Assembly: GCF_001421885.1 (NCBI RefSeq) | Contig: NZ_LMLH01000028.1 | Coordinates: 682,056 to 746,055, forward strand | Reading direction: 5' to 3' | DNA from: Pseudomonas sp. Leaf48 | GTDB taxonomy: Bacteria > Pseudomonadota > Gammaproteobacteria > Pseudomonadales > Pseudomonadaceae | DNA: 64,000 bases | Shown here: positions 18,639 to 28,039 of the stretch, in pieces | Layout: each line of letters opens with the position of its first letter | Numbering within the stretch: the stretch's first letter is position 1 | Notes under the pieces: generated by a model | The model's input: the letters and a program-made list of their open reading frames with translations, nothing else | Told to the model about the DNA's origin: nothing | Databases searched by the model: none | Program-made: the position numbers and the translations under genes

Positions 18639-18906
18639 TGTGGCGAGGGGGCTTGCCTGTGGTGAGGGGGCTTGCCTGTGGCGAGGTGAACTTGCCTGTG
18701 GTGAGGGGCTTGCCTGTGGCGAGGGGGCTTGCCCCCGTTGGGTCGCGCAGCGACCCCCCCCTTGTCCAGTTCAGCTATGCGGCAGTTTTAATTTCGAATA
18801 GCTCGATTGCCTCAAGATACGCTGGGGTTGCTGCGCGACCCAACGGGGGCAAGCCCCCTCGCCACAGGCAAGCCTCTCATCACAGGCAAGCCCCCCTCGC
18901 CACAGG
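18639..18906. repeat. REP element with tandemly expanded arms
   Basis: The left side has five copies of CTGTGG(C/T)GAGG...CTTGC at about 20-bp spacing (18639-18735), ending in GCCCCCGTTGGGTCGCGCAG. The right side (18832-18906) carries the complementary core, then two further arm copies. The central 18755-18831 is AT-richer and not repeated. Same family as 10441-10626. Confidence 0.8.
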
Positions 18907-18914
18907 TGTGGGGC

Positions 18915-19511
18915 TTACTTCTTCATCACCGCCGTGAACAACTCCGACTCCAGCAACCGCTGCAACCACGCCTGCAAACGCCGATACGGCGTCTGGGCGA
19001 ACCACTCGCGGTCGACATGGGCGAACTGTCGTACGAATGGCATCAGTGCCATGTCGGCCAAGGTCGGATGATCGGCCAGCAAGTAATCGCGACGCTCCAG
19101 CAGCTCATCAAGCTCGCGCAAGAACACTTCACCCTCGGTGCGATAAAACTCCATGGGCTGCTCGGGATAACGCTCGGCGTATTTGTAGCGATTCAAATGC
19201 ACCTTGAACTGCGTGTCGTTCTCTTCGATCAGCCTGGCGATTTGCTCGGTTCCGACTGGATCATCCTTGAGCAACCAGTCCTGCGGATCATTCTGTGCCA
19301 GGGCCCAGCGCATGATGTCCAGGCTTTCATCGATCACCCGGCCGTCAACACTCAACACCGGCACCGTGCCCTTGGCGGACAGCGCGAGCATCTCGGCCGG
19401 TTTGGCTTTCAGGCTGACCTCGACGATGTCCACGGCAACCCCCGAGTAACGCAGGGCCAGGCGCGCCCGCATGGCATAGGGGCAGCGGCGGAAGGAATAC
19501 AGGGTGGTCAT
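18915..19511 (-). CDS. Glutathione S-transferase family protein
   Basis: A 198-residue protein with a thioredoxin-fold N-domain, containing CPYA at residues 10-13 and the cis-Pro/Ser-containing GTVPVLSVDGRVIDES, followed by an all-helical C-domain. Its start overlaps the sbcC stop by 4 bp, so it is translationally coupled as the last gene of sbcD-sbcC-gst. Its substrate is unknown, and a link to DNA repair is suggested only by the operon. Confidence 0.87.
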   Translation of the reverse strand: MTTLYSFRRCPYAMRARLALRYSGVAVDIVEVSLKAKPAEMLALSAKGTVPVLSVDGRVIDESLDIMRWALAQNDPQDWLLKDDPVGTEQIARLIEENDTQFKVHLNRYKYAERYPEQPMEFYRTEGEVFLRELDELLERRDYLLADHPTLADMALMPFVRQFAHVDREWFAQTPYRRLQAWLQRLLESELFTAVMKK

Positions 19512-22500
19512 TTCACCTCCAGGGTGCTCAAGCCGTTGCCCTGGCGCTGGACCTGGATCTGCACCGGTATCCGCTCATGCATTTCCTGTACGTGAGAAAT
19601 CACTGCGACCTTGCGCCCCTGTGCCTGCAAACCGTCGAGGGCATCCATGGCCAGTTGCAGGGACTCCGGATCGAGGCTGCCGAAACCTTCGTCGATGAAC
19701 AGCGATTCGATCTTCAGCGTGCTCGACGCCATGGACGCCAGTCCCAGCGCCAGCGCCAGTGACACCAGGAAGGTCTCGCCGCCGGACAACGAATGCACCG
19801 AACGCAGCTCGTCGCCCATTTCGGTATCCATCACCAGCAGGCCCAACATGCTGCCGCCACGCTTGAGGCGGTAGCGCCGCACCAGTTGTCGCAGTTGCAC
19901 GTTGGCGTGGTGGACCAGCAGGTCGAGGTTGTAGGCCTGGGCGATCTTGCGGAAAGTGTCGCCGGTGGCCGAACCGATCAAGGCATTGAGGCGTGCCCAG
20001 CGCTGGTACTCGGTGTAGGCGTCGGCAATCTGCTGGCCCAGGGCCTGATTGGCATTTTGCCGGCGCTGATCTTCGACCTGTTCGGCACGCAGTTCCGCGC
20101 ACAGCTGTTCGCTGACGGCGTACTGGCCCTGCAAATCGCCGAGGGCGCTGTCGAGTTGTTCGGCGTCGATGTTGCCGTTGTGCTGCGCCTGATGCTGGAG
20201 CAAGACCTTGTCGCGCTCCTGCACCAGAACCTTGGCCTGTTCGATGGCTTTTTCGCTGTCCTGCAAGCGTTGACGCAACTCGCTGACGCAGGCGTCATCG
20301 ACCAGCAGTAATTCTTCAAGGCCGGCGTCATCCAGTTGCGGATGGCGGGCGCGCCAGTCGGCGATTTTACCGGCGAGTTCACGCTCTTCGCATTCAAGTG
20401 CTTGCAAGCGTTCCTGTTGTGCCTTGAGTTCGGCGGCGATTCGCACTTGCTGAGTGACTACGTTTTGCAGTTCCTGGGTCGTCGCGGTTTCGGCGCTGCG
20501 TGACGTTTCAACGTCCCGTTCCAGTTGTTGCTGCCACTGCTCGGCGCTGCCGTGTTTGCCGAGCAACTGCCCGAGGGTCTGCTGGCTCGCCTGTTGTTGT
20601 GCGGCCAGTGCATTGAATTGCTGCTCGGCGGCTTGCAATTGCTGCAGTCGGGTTTGCTGCCGATCCTGTTCCTTCTCAAGGTGTTGTTGGCGCTGTTGCT
20701 GTTCGGCCAGCTCCTCCTTTTGTTGCTCGAGTTGCGCCAGGCGCTCGGCAATCTGTCGGTCGAGCTGCAGGAAGGTCGCGGCCGGCTCGACGCGCAGCGC
20801 TTGCAGTGTCTCGGCCGGCAAAAGGCTGGCGAATGCTTTGAGTTCTTCGTCCAGACGCTGCTGGTCGTTGCTCAATTCCCGTTGTTGATTGTCCAGATGG
20901 CGTGCCGCTTGCTGGTGCGCGGTTTCGGCCTGGCGCAGTTGTTGGGTCAGGCGCGCGGCATCCTGTTGCAGGGTGAGCAGGGCGCTCTGGCGCTGCTCGT
21001 CCTGACCGATGCTCTGATTCAACTGGCTGTTTTGCTGGGCGAGCCAGGTATCGCGTTTCTCGCTGTCCTGATTCAGCAACTGACTGGCCAGCGGGTGCGC
21101 TTGCAGGCTGGGTGTCACGGTTTGCTGGCGGGTCGCCAGTTGCTCCTGCTGTTGCAGCAGTTCCTTTTGCTGGGCGATCAGTCCGCCGACTTCGGCGCGC
21201 AGGTCGGTGAGTTTTTCCTTGAGCAGATCGACGGCTTTCTGGGCGTTGGCCTGTTCGCCTTCATCAAAGCGGCCGAGGCTCTGCAGCAGCGCTTCGGGCT
21301 GATGATAGGGGTGCTCTTGGCTGCCGCAGACCGGGCAGGGCTGGTCATCCTGCAATTGTGCACGCAGTTCCTCGACACTGGCGCTGCGGGCCAGGCGCTG
21401 ACGCTCCAGCAGCTCGCGGGTGACGCTGAGGGTCTGCTCGGCGACACTCAGCTCAGCCTTGGTTTTGACCCCGTCCTGGGTCAGGCGCTCACGCTCCTGT
21501 TGCGCACTGAGCTGGCGCTGTTGCAGCTCGGCGCCGCGCTTGTCCAGTTCCTGTTGGCTGGCCCACAAGCGGGTCAGCTCTTCGATCGCGCGCAGCTGTT
21601 TGCGGTTGTCCTGCAGCAGGCTGCCGAGAATGCCGATCTGCTCGGCGACGGCATCGGGTTCGGCGCCGGCCTCCTTGTATAGCACTTCCAGCTGTTGCTT
21701 CTGCGCGGTGAACGCTTGCGCGCTGTGCGTGGCGTTCTGCTCCAGGGTGGCCAGTTCCGCCTGCCCCTGGTTCAGCCGGTTGCCGATCAGCATCAACTGC
21801 TGCAGGCGATCGCGGTAGGCAGTCCAGGCGTTGCTCAAGGGGGCCAGATGGCTGCTTTGCTCAAGTTCGGCGGCGATGCGCTGCAAGTGCGCGGCGACCT
21901 GGGTTTGCCGGTCGTGCAGGGTTTGAATCGCACTTTGGCCCTGAGTGCACGCCTGTTCGGCGACGAGCTTCGCTTCGGCGCCAATGGCGGTGTCTTTGGC
22001 CAGGCGGGCGAGGGTGCTTTGTTCGTCGAAGGCCTGGCGCAAAAGCGGCGCGCTGTCGGTTTGCCGCTGTTGCGCTTCGGCCAGGGCGATCCGCACCGCG
22101 CCCAGCTCCTGCTCCAGCTGCGTCTGGCGCTCGCCGAGTACGCCGTGTTGCTGAGTGTGCAGGGCAATCTGCGCCGCCAAGGGGGTCCGTAATGCATCGA
22201 TTTCGGTTTTGCGGGCGAACTGATGCCGCTGGGGGCCGAGTTGCTCCAGGCGGGTCAGCTGCAGGCGCTCGCCGTCCAGGCTTTGCCAATGGGACTGTGC
22301 CGATTGCAGTTGCTCAGTGGCGCTGTGTTGCGCGTCCTGCAACTGGCGCAATTCCTTGAGCCAGGTGTGCTGCAATTCGAGCTGCTTGAGCTGCGCCTGC
22401 TGCAATTTCAGCTGTTGTTGTGCGCCATTGAAGCGCTCATCAAGCTGCGCCCGGGCCTCGGGGGCCAGGGGTGTCACACCGCTGGCCTGATCCTGCAGCA

Positions 22501-23149
22501 GCTTGTGGGTTTCACGGGCTTCTTTGGCCTTGTCGAAGGCGCGCCGGCCGAGCCGGGTATAGAGCGCAGTATCGGTGAGTTTTTCCAGCAGCTCGCTGCG
22601 TTCGTTGTCGTTAGCCTTGAGGAAGGCGCTGAATTCGCTCTGGGCGAGCAACACCGCGCGGGTGAACTGCTCGAAGTTCAGACCCAGCACGGTTTCGAGC
22701 TGGACCTTGAAGTCGACTTTCTGGCTGGCCAGCAATTGATCCAGATCGATGTCGCGCAGGCTCTGGCGACTGGCCTGCAGCTTGCCGCCGGCCTTCTCCC
22801 GGGCGCGATTGGCTTCCCAGCGGGCGCGGTAGCGGCGGCCATCGATGCCGACAAAATCCACTTCGGCATAACCTTCACCGGTGCCGCGACGCAGCAGGGT
22901 GCGCGGATCGCCCGTGCTGATTTCGCCGTCGGCGTCCGGCGCCTTGGCCGACACCTGGGCGTTGCTCAGCCGCGGCACGGCGCCAAACAACGCAAGGCAC
23001 AAGGCGTCGAGCAGGGTGCTTTTGCCGGCCCCGGTCGGCCCGGTGATCGCGAACAGTCCCGCGCTGGCCAAGGGTTCGGCGGTGAAGTCGATGTCGAACG
23101 GCCCGGCCAGGGAGGCGAGGTTTTTCAGGCGGATGGCGAGAATCTTCAT
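19508..23149 (-). CDS. sbcC: SbcC, ATPase subunit of the SbcCD nuclease
   Basis: A 1213-residue SMC-like protein. Walker A GPTGAGKST is at residues 37-45. Two long Gln/Leu/Glu-rich coiled-coil arms flank the zinc-hook motif PCPVCGS near residue 603. The C-terminal ABC signature LSGGETFLVSLALALGLA and Walker B ESLFIDEGFG close the ATPase. With SbcD it forms the Mre11/Rad50-type complex that cleaves hairpins and DNA ends. The start overlaps the sbcD stop by 4 bp (ATGA). Confidence 0.96.
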   Translation of the reverse strand: MKILAIRLKNLASLAGPFDIDFTAEPLASAGLFAITGPTGAGKSTLLDALCLALFGAVPRLSNAQVSAKAPDADGEISTGDPRTLLRRGTGEGYAEVDFVGIDGRRYRARWEANRAREKAGGKLQASRQSLRDIDLDQLLASQKVDFKVQLETVLGLNFEQFTRAVLLAQSEFSAFLKANDNERSELLEKLTDTALYTRLGRRAFDKAKEARETHKLLQDQASGVTPLAPEARAQLDERFNGAQQQLKLQQAQLKQLELQHTWLKELRQLQDAQHSATEQLQSAQSHWQSLDGERLQLTRLEQLGPQRHQFARKTEIDALRTPLAAQIALHTQQHGVLGERQTQLEQELGAVRIALAEAQQRQTDSAPLLRQAFDEQSTLARLAKDTAIGAEAKLVAEQACTQGQSAIQTLHDRQTQVAAHLQRIAAELEQSSHLAPLSNAWTAYRDRLQQLMLIGNRLNQGQAELATLEQNATHSAQAFTAQKQQLEVLYKEAGAEPDAVAEQIGILGSLLQDNRKQLRAIEELTRLWASQQELDKRGAELQQRQLSAQQERERLTQDGVKTKAELSVAEQTLSVTRELLERQRLARSASVEELRAQLQDDQPCPVCGSQEHPYHQPEALLQSLGRFDEGEQANAQKAVDLLKEKLTDLRAEVGGLIAQQKELLQQQEQLATRQQTVTPSLQAHPLASQLLNQDSEKRDTWLAQQNSQLNQSIGQDEQRQSALLTLQQDAARLTQQLRQAETAHQQAARHLDNQQRELSNDQQRLDEELKAFASLLPAETLQALRVEPAATFLQLDRQIAERLAQLEQQKEELAEQQQRQQHLEKEQDRQQTRLQQLQAAEQQFNALAAQQQASQQTLGQLLGKHGSAEQWQQQLERDVETSRSAETATTQELQNVVTQQVRIAAELKAQQERLQALECEERELAGKIADWRARHPQLDDAGLEELLLVDDACVSELRQRLQDSEKAIEQAKVLVQERDKVLLQHQAQHNGNIDAEQLDSALGDLQGQYAVSEQLCAELRAEQVEDQRRQNANQALGQQIADAYTEYQRWARLNALIGSATGDTFRKIAQAYNLDLLVHHANVQLRQLVRRYRLKRGGSMLGLLVMDTEMGDELRSVHSLSGGETFLVSLALALGLASMASSTLKIESLFIDEGFGSLDPESLQLAMDALDGLQAQGRKVAVISHVQEMHERIPVQIQVQRQGNGLSTLEVK

Positions 23150-24390
23150 GGTTGTTCGCTCTCCATCTGCACGTCTTGCAACAGCTCGGCAAAGTCCTTG
23201 AGGGTTTGCTCGTCGACCTCGCTGCCGTAGTTGTCCTGCCAGGCGCGGCTGAAAAGCTCCTGTGGAGTGAGTTGATCCAGTTCGATCAGCGCACCGCCCT
23301 CGTCGTTGCCTTCACGGCTGCCTGAGCCTGCGTATTCGGCGGCGATGCGCACCAGGCGCACGGCCTTGCCTTGCAGGGCGGTTTCCACTTGCTGGCGCAG
23401 GTCGGGCTGCGGCTCGTCGAGGCGTACCCGTACTTCCAGCCAGGGCTGGCGCTGGATGTCGGCCAGCAGATCGATGTTCGGTAGATCAGCCAGGAGCAGC
23501 AGTACGTCCGCCATCGGCGCAGGACCGATGCGTTGCAGGTTGACCGCGCGGGGTATCAGTTTCGGTTCGACGCTGACCAGGGTTTCGCCATCGAGGGTGA
23601 TGTCGAGAATCTGGTGCTGGTAGCCGATTTCGGAGAACGACAGCGGAATCGGCGAGCCGCTGTAGCGGATGCGTTCTTCGCCATTGACCTTCTGCGGCTT
23701 GTGCAGGTGACCGAGCGCCACATAGCTGATGCTCGGCCCGAACAGGCTCGCCGGCAGGGCTTCGGCATTGCCGATGATGAGGCTGCGCTCGGAATCTTCC
23801 GACACCGAACCACCGGCCATGTGCGCGTGGCTGATGGCGATCAGCGCTTGGCCGGGTTGGCGCCTGGCGTTGGCCGCCTCGATCAGCCATTCATGCACCT
23901 GGCCGATGCCTCGCAAGTAGTTGTCACCCAGGTGTGCGCCGGTGACTTCCGCCGGGCGCAGGAACGGCAGCGCCAGGCACCAGGCGGCGATGGCGCCGCT
24001 GGCATCCGGCAGCGGCAACAGCAGGCGTTCGGCGTCCAGTTGTCCGTCGTCGAGCCACAGCACGCGACCCAGCGCATGGGTGCGCAAGCGGCGCATCAAG
24101 GGCGCAGGCAGTTCGATCCGGGAGCCGGAGTCGTGGTTGCCGGCGATCATCACGATGGTCAGCAGCGGCTGCTGCTCGTGGGCACTGACGATGAAATCGT
24201 AGAGACGTTCCTGGGCTTTGACCGGCGGGTTGACCGTGTCGAAAATGTCGCCGGCGATCAGAAGCACATCCGGCTGATCCAGCTTCAGCTGGCGCAGCAG
24301 CCAGTCGAGAAAGCAGCCGTGTTCGAAATCGCGATCCTGGCCATGCAGGTATTGCCCAAGGTGCCAGTCGGAGGTGTGAAACAGACGCAA
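23146..24390 (-). CDS. sbcD: SbcD, nuclease subunit of SbcCD
   Basis: A 414-residue Mre11-type phosphoesterase. Motifs: LFHTSDWHLGQ at the N-terminus, GDIFDTVNPP, GNHDSG, and SHAHMAGG/GHLHKPQ towards the middle. I place the start at TTG 24390 (protein MRLFHTSDW), which matches the usual SbcD N-terminus and has GGAG 6 bp upstream; a GTG at 24417 would add nine residues. It is the first gene of the sbcD-sbcC-gst operon. Confidence 0.94.
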   Translation of the reverse strand: MRLFHTSDWHLGQYLHGQDRDFEHGCFLDWLLRQLKLDQPDVLLIAGDIFDTVNPPVKAQERLYDFIVSAHEQQPLLTIVMIAGNHDSGSRIELPAPLMRRLRTHALGRVLWLDDGQLDAERLLLPLPDASGAIAAWCLALPFLRPAEVTGAHLGDNYLRGIGQVHEWLIEAANARRQPGQALIAISHAHMAGGSVSEDSERSLIIGNAEALPASLFGPSISYVALGHLHKPQKVNGEERIRYSGSPIPLSFSEIGYQHQILDITLDGETLVSVEPKLIPRAVNLQRIGPAPMADVLLLLADLPNIDLLADIQRQPWLEVRVRLDEPQPDLRQQVETALQGKAVRLVRIAAEYAGSGSREGNDEGGALIELDQLTPQELFSRAWQDNYGSEVDEQTLKDFAELLQDVQMESEQP

Positions 24391-24799
24391 GGCGAACTCC
24401 GTAGGAATAAAGGTCACTGCCGCGAGGAAATGGATGCGGCGAAAGGAGGAGAGTTTACTGGCAAAAGACCGAGGCTGCTGGATCCCTTGAAAGAGAATGG
24501 GGGGCGCAGGGGCGGTTCGAGAATGAACACCGGAGGCTCTGAAATGCCCTTTCAGGGTAGGGGGCTTGCCGGAGAAAACTGACGAGCGGTGGCGTCGAAC
24601 TGTCAGTTTTTACAGTAGGCATGATCTCGGACAAAGCGCTTAATTTGTTTCGTACGTGGTGTCCAGCCGGACGTGAAGGACCACGCGTGCATTTTTTCGT
24701 GAGGCAAACGTACGGTTGCCCCAGCCGCTGAGGTCGTGATGGCAGCGCTGTGATTTGCACGGCATCGACTGTTGCAACCGGCAAACAATGGAGAGTCCC
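24391..24799. other. Gene-free region with an inverted repeat
   Basis: No convincing gene. It contains an AAAACTGAC / GTCAGTTTT inverted repeat (24575-24583 with 24602-24610) that could be a weak hairpin, and the promoter region of the downstream polysaccharide monooxygenase gene. Confidence 0.4.
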
Positions 24800-26167
24800 A
24801 TGTCACAGCGTCGTGTAAATGTCATCAGCAAAAGCCCCAACCCGCGCCATGGACACGTCTTTTCCCCTAAGTCCAGAGCCTATTTTGCCTGGGAGGCAGG
24901 CAAGCTCGATTATGGTGCGCTGAACCAGCGAGAATCGGGCAAGTTTTTCCCTGCGACAGTCGGCGATCTGCATGACCCCTATGCACCGCAAGACCAGACC
25001 AGTTTCGCGCCGCCGCCTGATGGTAAAATTGCCAGTGCAAACCAGGCCACCGGGGCCATGCTGGATGAGCCGGGCTCGCATTGGCAAAAACACCCAGTGT
25101 GCCCTGGTGAAGTGCTGGAGATTTCCTGGTATTTCACCGCCAATCACGTGTCCCGGCGCTGGGTCTATTTCCTGACCAAGAAAGATTGGGATCCCGGCAA
25201 GGTGCTGTCGCGAGACCAATTTGAACCAGAGCCGTTTTATACGGTGCAAATTAATCTGCAACCGTTCTGGGAACATTCGGAGCAGATGAAGCCACCGACA
25301 CCGACCGTTCACGGGCTGCCGCTGCCCGAGCGCAGTGGATACCATGTGTTGCTGGCCGTCTGGGAAGTTGCTGATACCCCAAATGCGTTCTATCAGGTGG
25401 TGGATCTGGATTTTGTGCCGCCGGATGGCGGGGGTGAACGCCCCTCCGTACCGACCGGGCTGAAAGCGGTGAGCATCACCGACAAGCAAGTGGAACTCGC
25501 TTGGAACGAATCGGATGGTCCAGCCCCGATTGCGTTTTATCGTATCAAGCGCAACGGGACCATGTCCGTGGATGTGCCTGCACCGGCGTTGACCTGGACT
25601 GACAGAGGCGTTCTGCCTCAGACCCACTACAGCTACGTCATTACGGCGCATGACGAAGCGGGCGAAGTTTCCGATCCGAGTCGGCCGGTTCAAGTGCAGA
25701 CGCTGCCCGAAGGTGGCGGCCCCAGCGCTCCGATCAATCTTCACTCAATGGGGCAGACAACCCAGAGCATCACGCTGATGTGGGGGGCTTCCACCGGCAC
25801 GGCGCCCATCGTGAACTACCTGATCTACCGGGATGGCGTTGTAGTCAAATCGCTCAGTGCCACCCAGACCGAGTATGAAGACACGGGGCTGACACCTGAC
25901 ACCGAGTATCGCTATGAAGTCAAAGCGCTCGACCTGGATGGGAAACTGTCCCCACCGAGCAATCTTTTGCGTCAGAAAACCAAGGCTGAAGGTGGCGGCC
26001 ACCCGGCATGGAAGCTCGATACCTTCTATGAAACCGGCGCTCTTGTGAGTCATGGCGGCGGCATTTGGCGTTGCTTGCAAAGACACACCTCGTATGCACC
26101 TGATTGGGCGCCAGGCCTGGACACCAGCGAGGTACTTTGGGCTGCGCATACGCCAGCACGCAAATAG
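24800..26167 (+). CDS. AA10 lytic polysaccharide monooxygenase with FnIII repeats and CBM5/12, no signal peptide
   Basis: A 455-residue protein from ATG 24800 (GGAGAG just upstream). Domain order: AA10 catalytic domain about 17-220, two fibronectin type III domains about 225-315 and 322-410, and a C-terminal chitin-binding CBM5/12 module about 415-452 (AWKLDTFYETGALVSHGGGIWRC). The AA10 copper ligands are recognisable: HGHVFSPKSRAY aligns with the N-terminal His of CBP21-type enzymes (His17 here), the second His is in TANHVSRRWVYF, and the axial Phe is in NAFYQ. AA10 enzymes need the first His as the mature N-terminus, normally exposed by signal peptidase. Here only 16 polar, basic residues precede it and no signal peptide is visible. 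Probably acts on chitin if processed. Confidence 0.86.
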   Translation: MSQRRVNVISKSPNPRHGHVFSPKSRAYFAWEAGKLDYGALNQRESGKFFPATVGDLHDPYAPQDQTSFAPPPDGKIASANQATGAMLDEPGSHWQKHPVCPGEVLEISWYFTANHVSRRWVYFLTKKDWDPGKVLSRDQFEPEPFYTVQINLQPFWEHSEQMKPPTPTVHGLPLPERSGYHVLLAVWEVADTPNAFYQVVDLDFVPPDGGGERPSVPTGLKAVSITDKQVELAWNESDGPAPIAFYRIKRNGTMSVDVPAPALTWTDRGVLPQTHYSYVITAHDEAGEVSDPSRPVQVQTLPEGGGPSAPINLHSMGQTTQSITLMWGASTGTAPIVNYLIYRDGVVVKSLSATQTEYEDTGLTPDTEYRYEVKALDLDGKLSPPSNLLRQKTKAEGGGHPAWKLDTFYETGALVSHGGGIWRCLQRHTSYAPDWAPGLDTSEVLWAAHTPARK

Positions 26168-26173
26168 GTCCAG

Positions 26174-26210
26174 CAGGACGCCTCGCCACTGGTTGGGGCG
26201 TGGCGTCCTG
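26174..26210. terminator. Hairpin between convergent genes
   Basis: Stem CAGGACGCC / GGCGTCCTG (26174-26182 with 26202-26210) between the converging polysaccharide monooxygenase and ada genes; T-tracts are weak. Confidence 0.5.
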
Positions 26211-26221
26211 TCCCCGGATCA

Positions 26222-27286
26222 TTAAAGCGTTTCGCGGTCCAGCAACTGCCGCTTACGTTCAACCCCCCAACGATAACCCGACAGATTGCCATCGCTGCGC
26301 ACCACGCGATGGCAAGGGATCGCCACCGCCAGACGGTTGGCGCCGCAGGCTTGTGCCACGGCCCGGACGGCTTTGGGCGCGCCGATCCGTTGGGCGATCT
26401 CGGCATAGCTGGCGGTGCTGCCGACCGGGATTTCCCGCAGGGCTTGCCAGACCCGCTCCTGAAACGCGGTGCCTTGCACATCCAGAGGCAGGTCCAGGCC
26501 GATCGCCGGCGCTTCGATAAAACCGACCACCCGGGCAACCAACTGCTCGAATTGCTGATCGGCGCCAATCAGATTGGCGCGCCGGAACTTGTCCTGCAGA
26601 TCGCAGACCAGTTGCTGTGGATCATCGCCCAGCAGAATCGCGCACACTCCGCGCTCACTCTGCGCCACCAGAATCGCGCCGAGTGAGCACTGGCCGATGG
26701 CGAAACGAATATCATTGTTCTGGCCGCCCGCGCGGTAATCGCCGGGCTTCATCCCCAGCAGGTGGTCGGCCGCTTCATAGAAACGGCTATTGGAATTGAA
26801 GCCGGCCTCGTACAGGGCGTCTGTCACCGTGCCGCCGTCCGCCAGGCGTTCGCGAACCCTGCGCGAGCGATGGGCGGCGGCGTAACCCCTGGGGGTCAGG
26901 CCGGTGACGGCTTTGAACACGCGATGGAAATGGAAGCTGCTAAGGCCCGCGGCTTCAGCCAGTTCGGCCAATGCCGGCGGTGTCTCTGTGCTTTCGATGC
27001 GGCGGCAGGCGGCGGCCACGGTCGCGGCATGTTGTGCCGCAACGGCGCTCTGGTCCTTGCTTGCGCGCTTGCTGGGCCGGTAGCCCGCAGTCCGGGCCTG
27101 CTCGGCGGTGTCGAAGAACTCGACATTCTCAGGCTTGGGCAGGCGCGCCAGGCTGCTGGGGTTGCAATAGATACCGGTGGTTTTCACCGCGTAGACAAAT
27201 TGCCCGTCGGCCTTGGGGTCCCGGGCAACGACGGCGGCCCAGCGCGGATCGTTTTCTATGCTGATCGTGGTCATTTGCGTCGTCAT
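26222..27286 (-). CDS. ada: Ada-type regulator / O6-methylguanine-DNA methyltransferase with degenerate zinc site
   Basis: A 354-residue protein with the three-part Ada layout: N-terminal methylphosphotriester domain (about 10-80), AraC-type helix-turn-helix (about 90-185), C-terminal O6-methylguanine methyltransferase with PCHRV active-site Cys (about residue 323). In canonical Ada four cysteines bind zinc in the N-domain. Here only the first remains (GIYCNPSS, Cys41). The second is Ser in NPSSLAR, and the usual RPCKRC reads RPSKRA, so three ligands are lost. The C-terminal repair domain looks intact. It follows alkB on the same strand. Confidence 0.9.
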   Translation of the reverse strand: MTTQMTTISIENDPRWAAVVARDPKADGQFVYAVKTTGIYCNPSSLARLPKPENVEFFDTAEQARTAGYRPSKRASKDQSAVAAQHAATVAAACRRIESTETPPALAELAEAAGLSSFHFHRVFKAVTGLTPRGYAAAHRSRRVRERLADGGTVTDALYEAGFNSNSRFYEAADHLLGMKPGDYRAGGQNNDIRFAIGQCSLGAILVAQSERGVCAILLGDDPQQLVCDLQDKFRRANLIGADQQFEQLVARVVGFIEAPAIGLDLPLDVQGTAFQERVWQALREIPVGSTASYAEIAQRIGAPKAVRAVAQACGANRLAVAIPCHRVVRSDGNLSGYRWGVERKRQLLDRETL

Positions 27287-27373
27287 GGCGGCCTGTCCGG
27301 TGGGTGGTTCTGTGCAGGTTAACCAAGCTTGAGTGTCTTCACACTCCGGCGCTTGCGGTCAAACTCCAGGGCT

Positions 27374-28039
27374 TCAACCTGCGGTGCGGAAGGTGAAATT
27401 GATACGTTGTTCACCCAGTCGCGGGTGCAGGCCGTCCTTGATCGGCAACACGCCGTGATAGCGCAGGCGATCCCCGCCACCCCAGACCACGATGTCGCCG
27501 TGCAGCAAGGGGATTCGCTGGCTTTTGTCGCTGCGTTCAAAACCGCCGAACAGGAACATTGCCGGCAGGCCCAATGACACCGAAACAATAGGGGCCGCCA
27601 GGCAGGTTTCGTTTTTATCCTGATGCAGTGACATTTTAGCGCCGGGGATATAACGGTTGATCAGGCAGGAGTCCGGCACAAAGTCGGCGAATCCCGCCTC
27701 CGTTGCCGCCGCTTGAGCCAGCTGGTAAAACGCCTCGGGCATATCCGGCCACGGCAGGCCGCTTTGCGGGTCGTGGCGGGTGTAGCGATAGCCGCTGCGG
27801 TCGGTGGTCCAGCCCCAGGTGCCGCAGCTGCTGAGGGCTACCGACATGGTAAAGCCGCCGGGCGTGATCATCTGGCGAAACGGCGCGGCTGCCAACACCG
27901 CCTCTAGTGCGGGCAACACGCGCTCCAGCCAGGTCAGGGCGAAGCCTCTGAGAACGTATGATTGCTCACCGATCTGCTCGCGCCTGGGCGCTTGCTCGGG
28001 CTCTGCATCGGCAAACAGATCGAAAGTCATCGGATTCAT
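27374..28039 (-). CDS. alkB: AlkB, 2-oxoglutarate-dependent DNA demethylase
   Basis: A 221-residue protein from ATG 28039 (MNPMTFDLF). Fe(II) ligands HxD in LHQDKNE and the distal His in RYHGV; the 2-oxoglutarate Arg lies in RINFTFR near the C-terminus. It removes methyl groups from 1-methyladenine and 3-methylcytosine. The chosen ATG overlaps the stop of a 45-codon upstream ORF as ATGA, favouring it over ATG 28054. Operon with ada 87 bp downstream. Confidence 0.93.
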   Translation of the reverse strand: MNPMTFDLFADAEPEQAPRREQIGEQSYVLRGFALTWLERVLPALEAVLAAAPFRQMITPGGFTMSVALSSCGTWGWTTDRSGYRYTRHDPQSGLPWPDMPEAFYQLAQAAATEAGFADFVPDSCLINRYIPGAKMSLHQDKNETCLAAPIVSVSLGLPAMFLFGGFERSDKSQRIPLLHGDIVVWGGGDRLRYHGVLPIKDGLHPRLGEQRINFTFRTAG

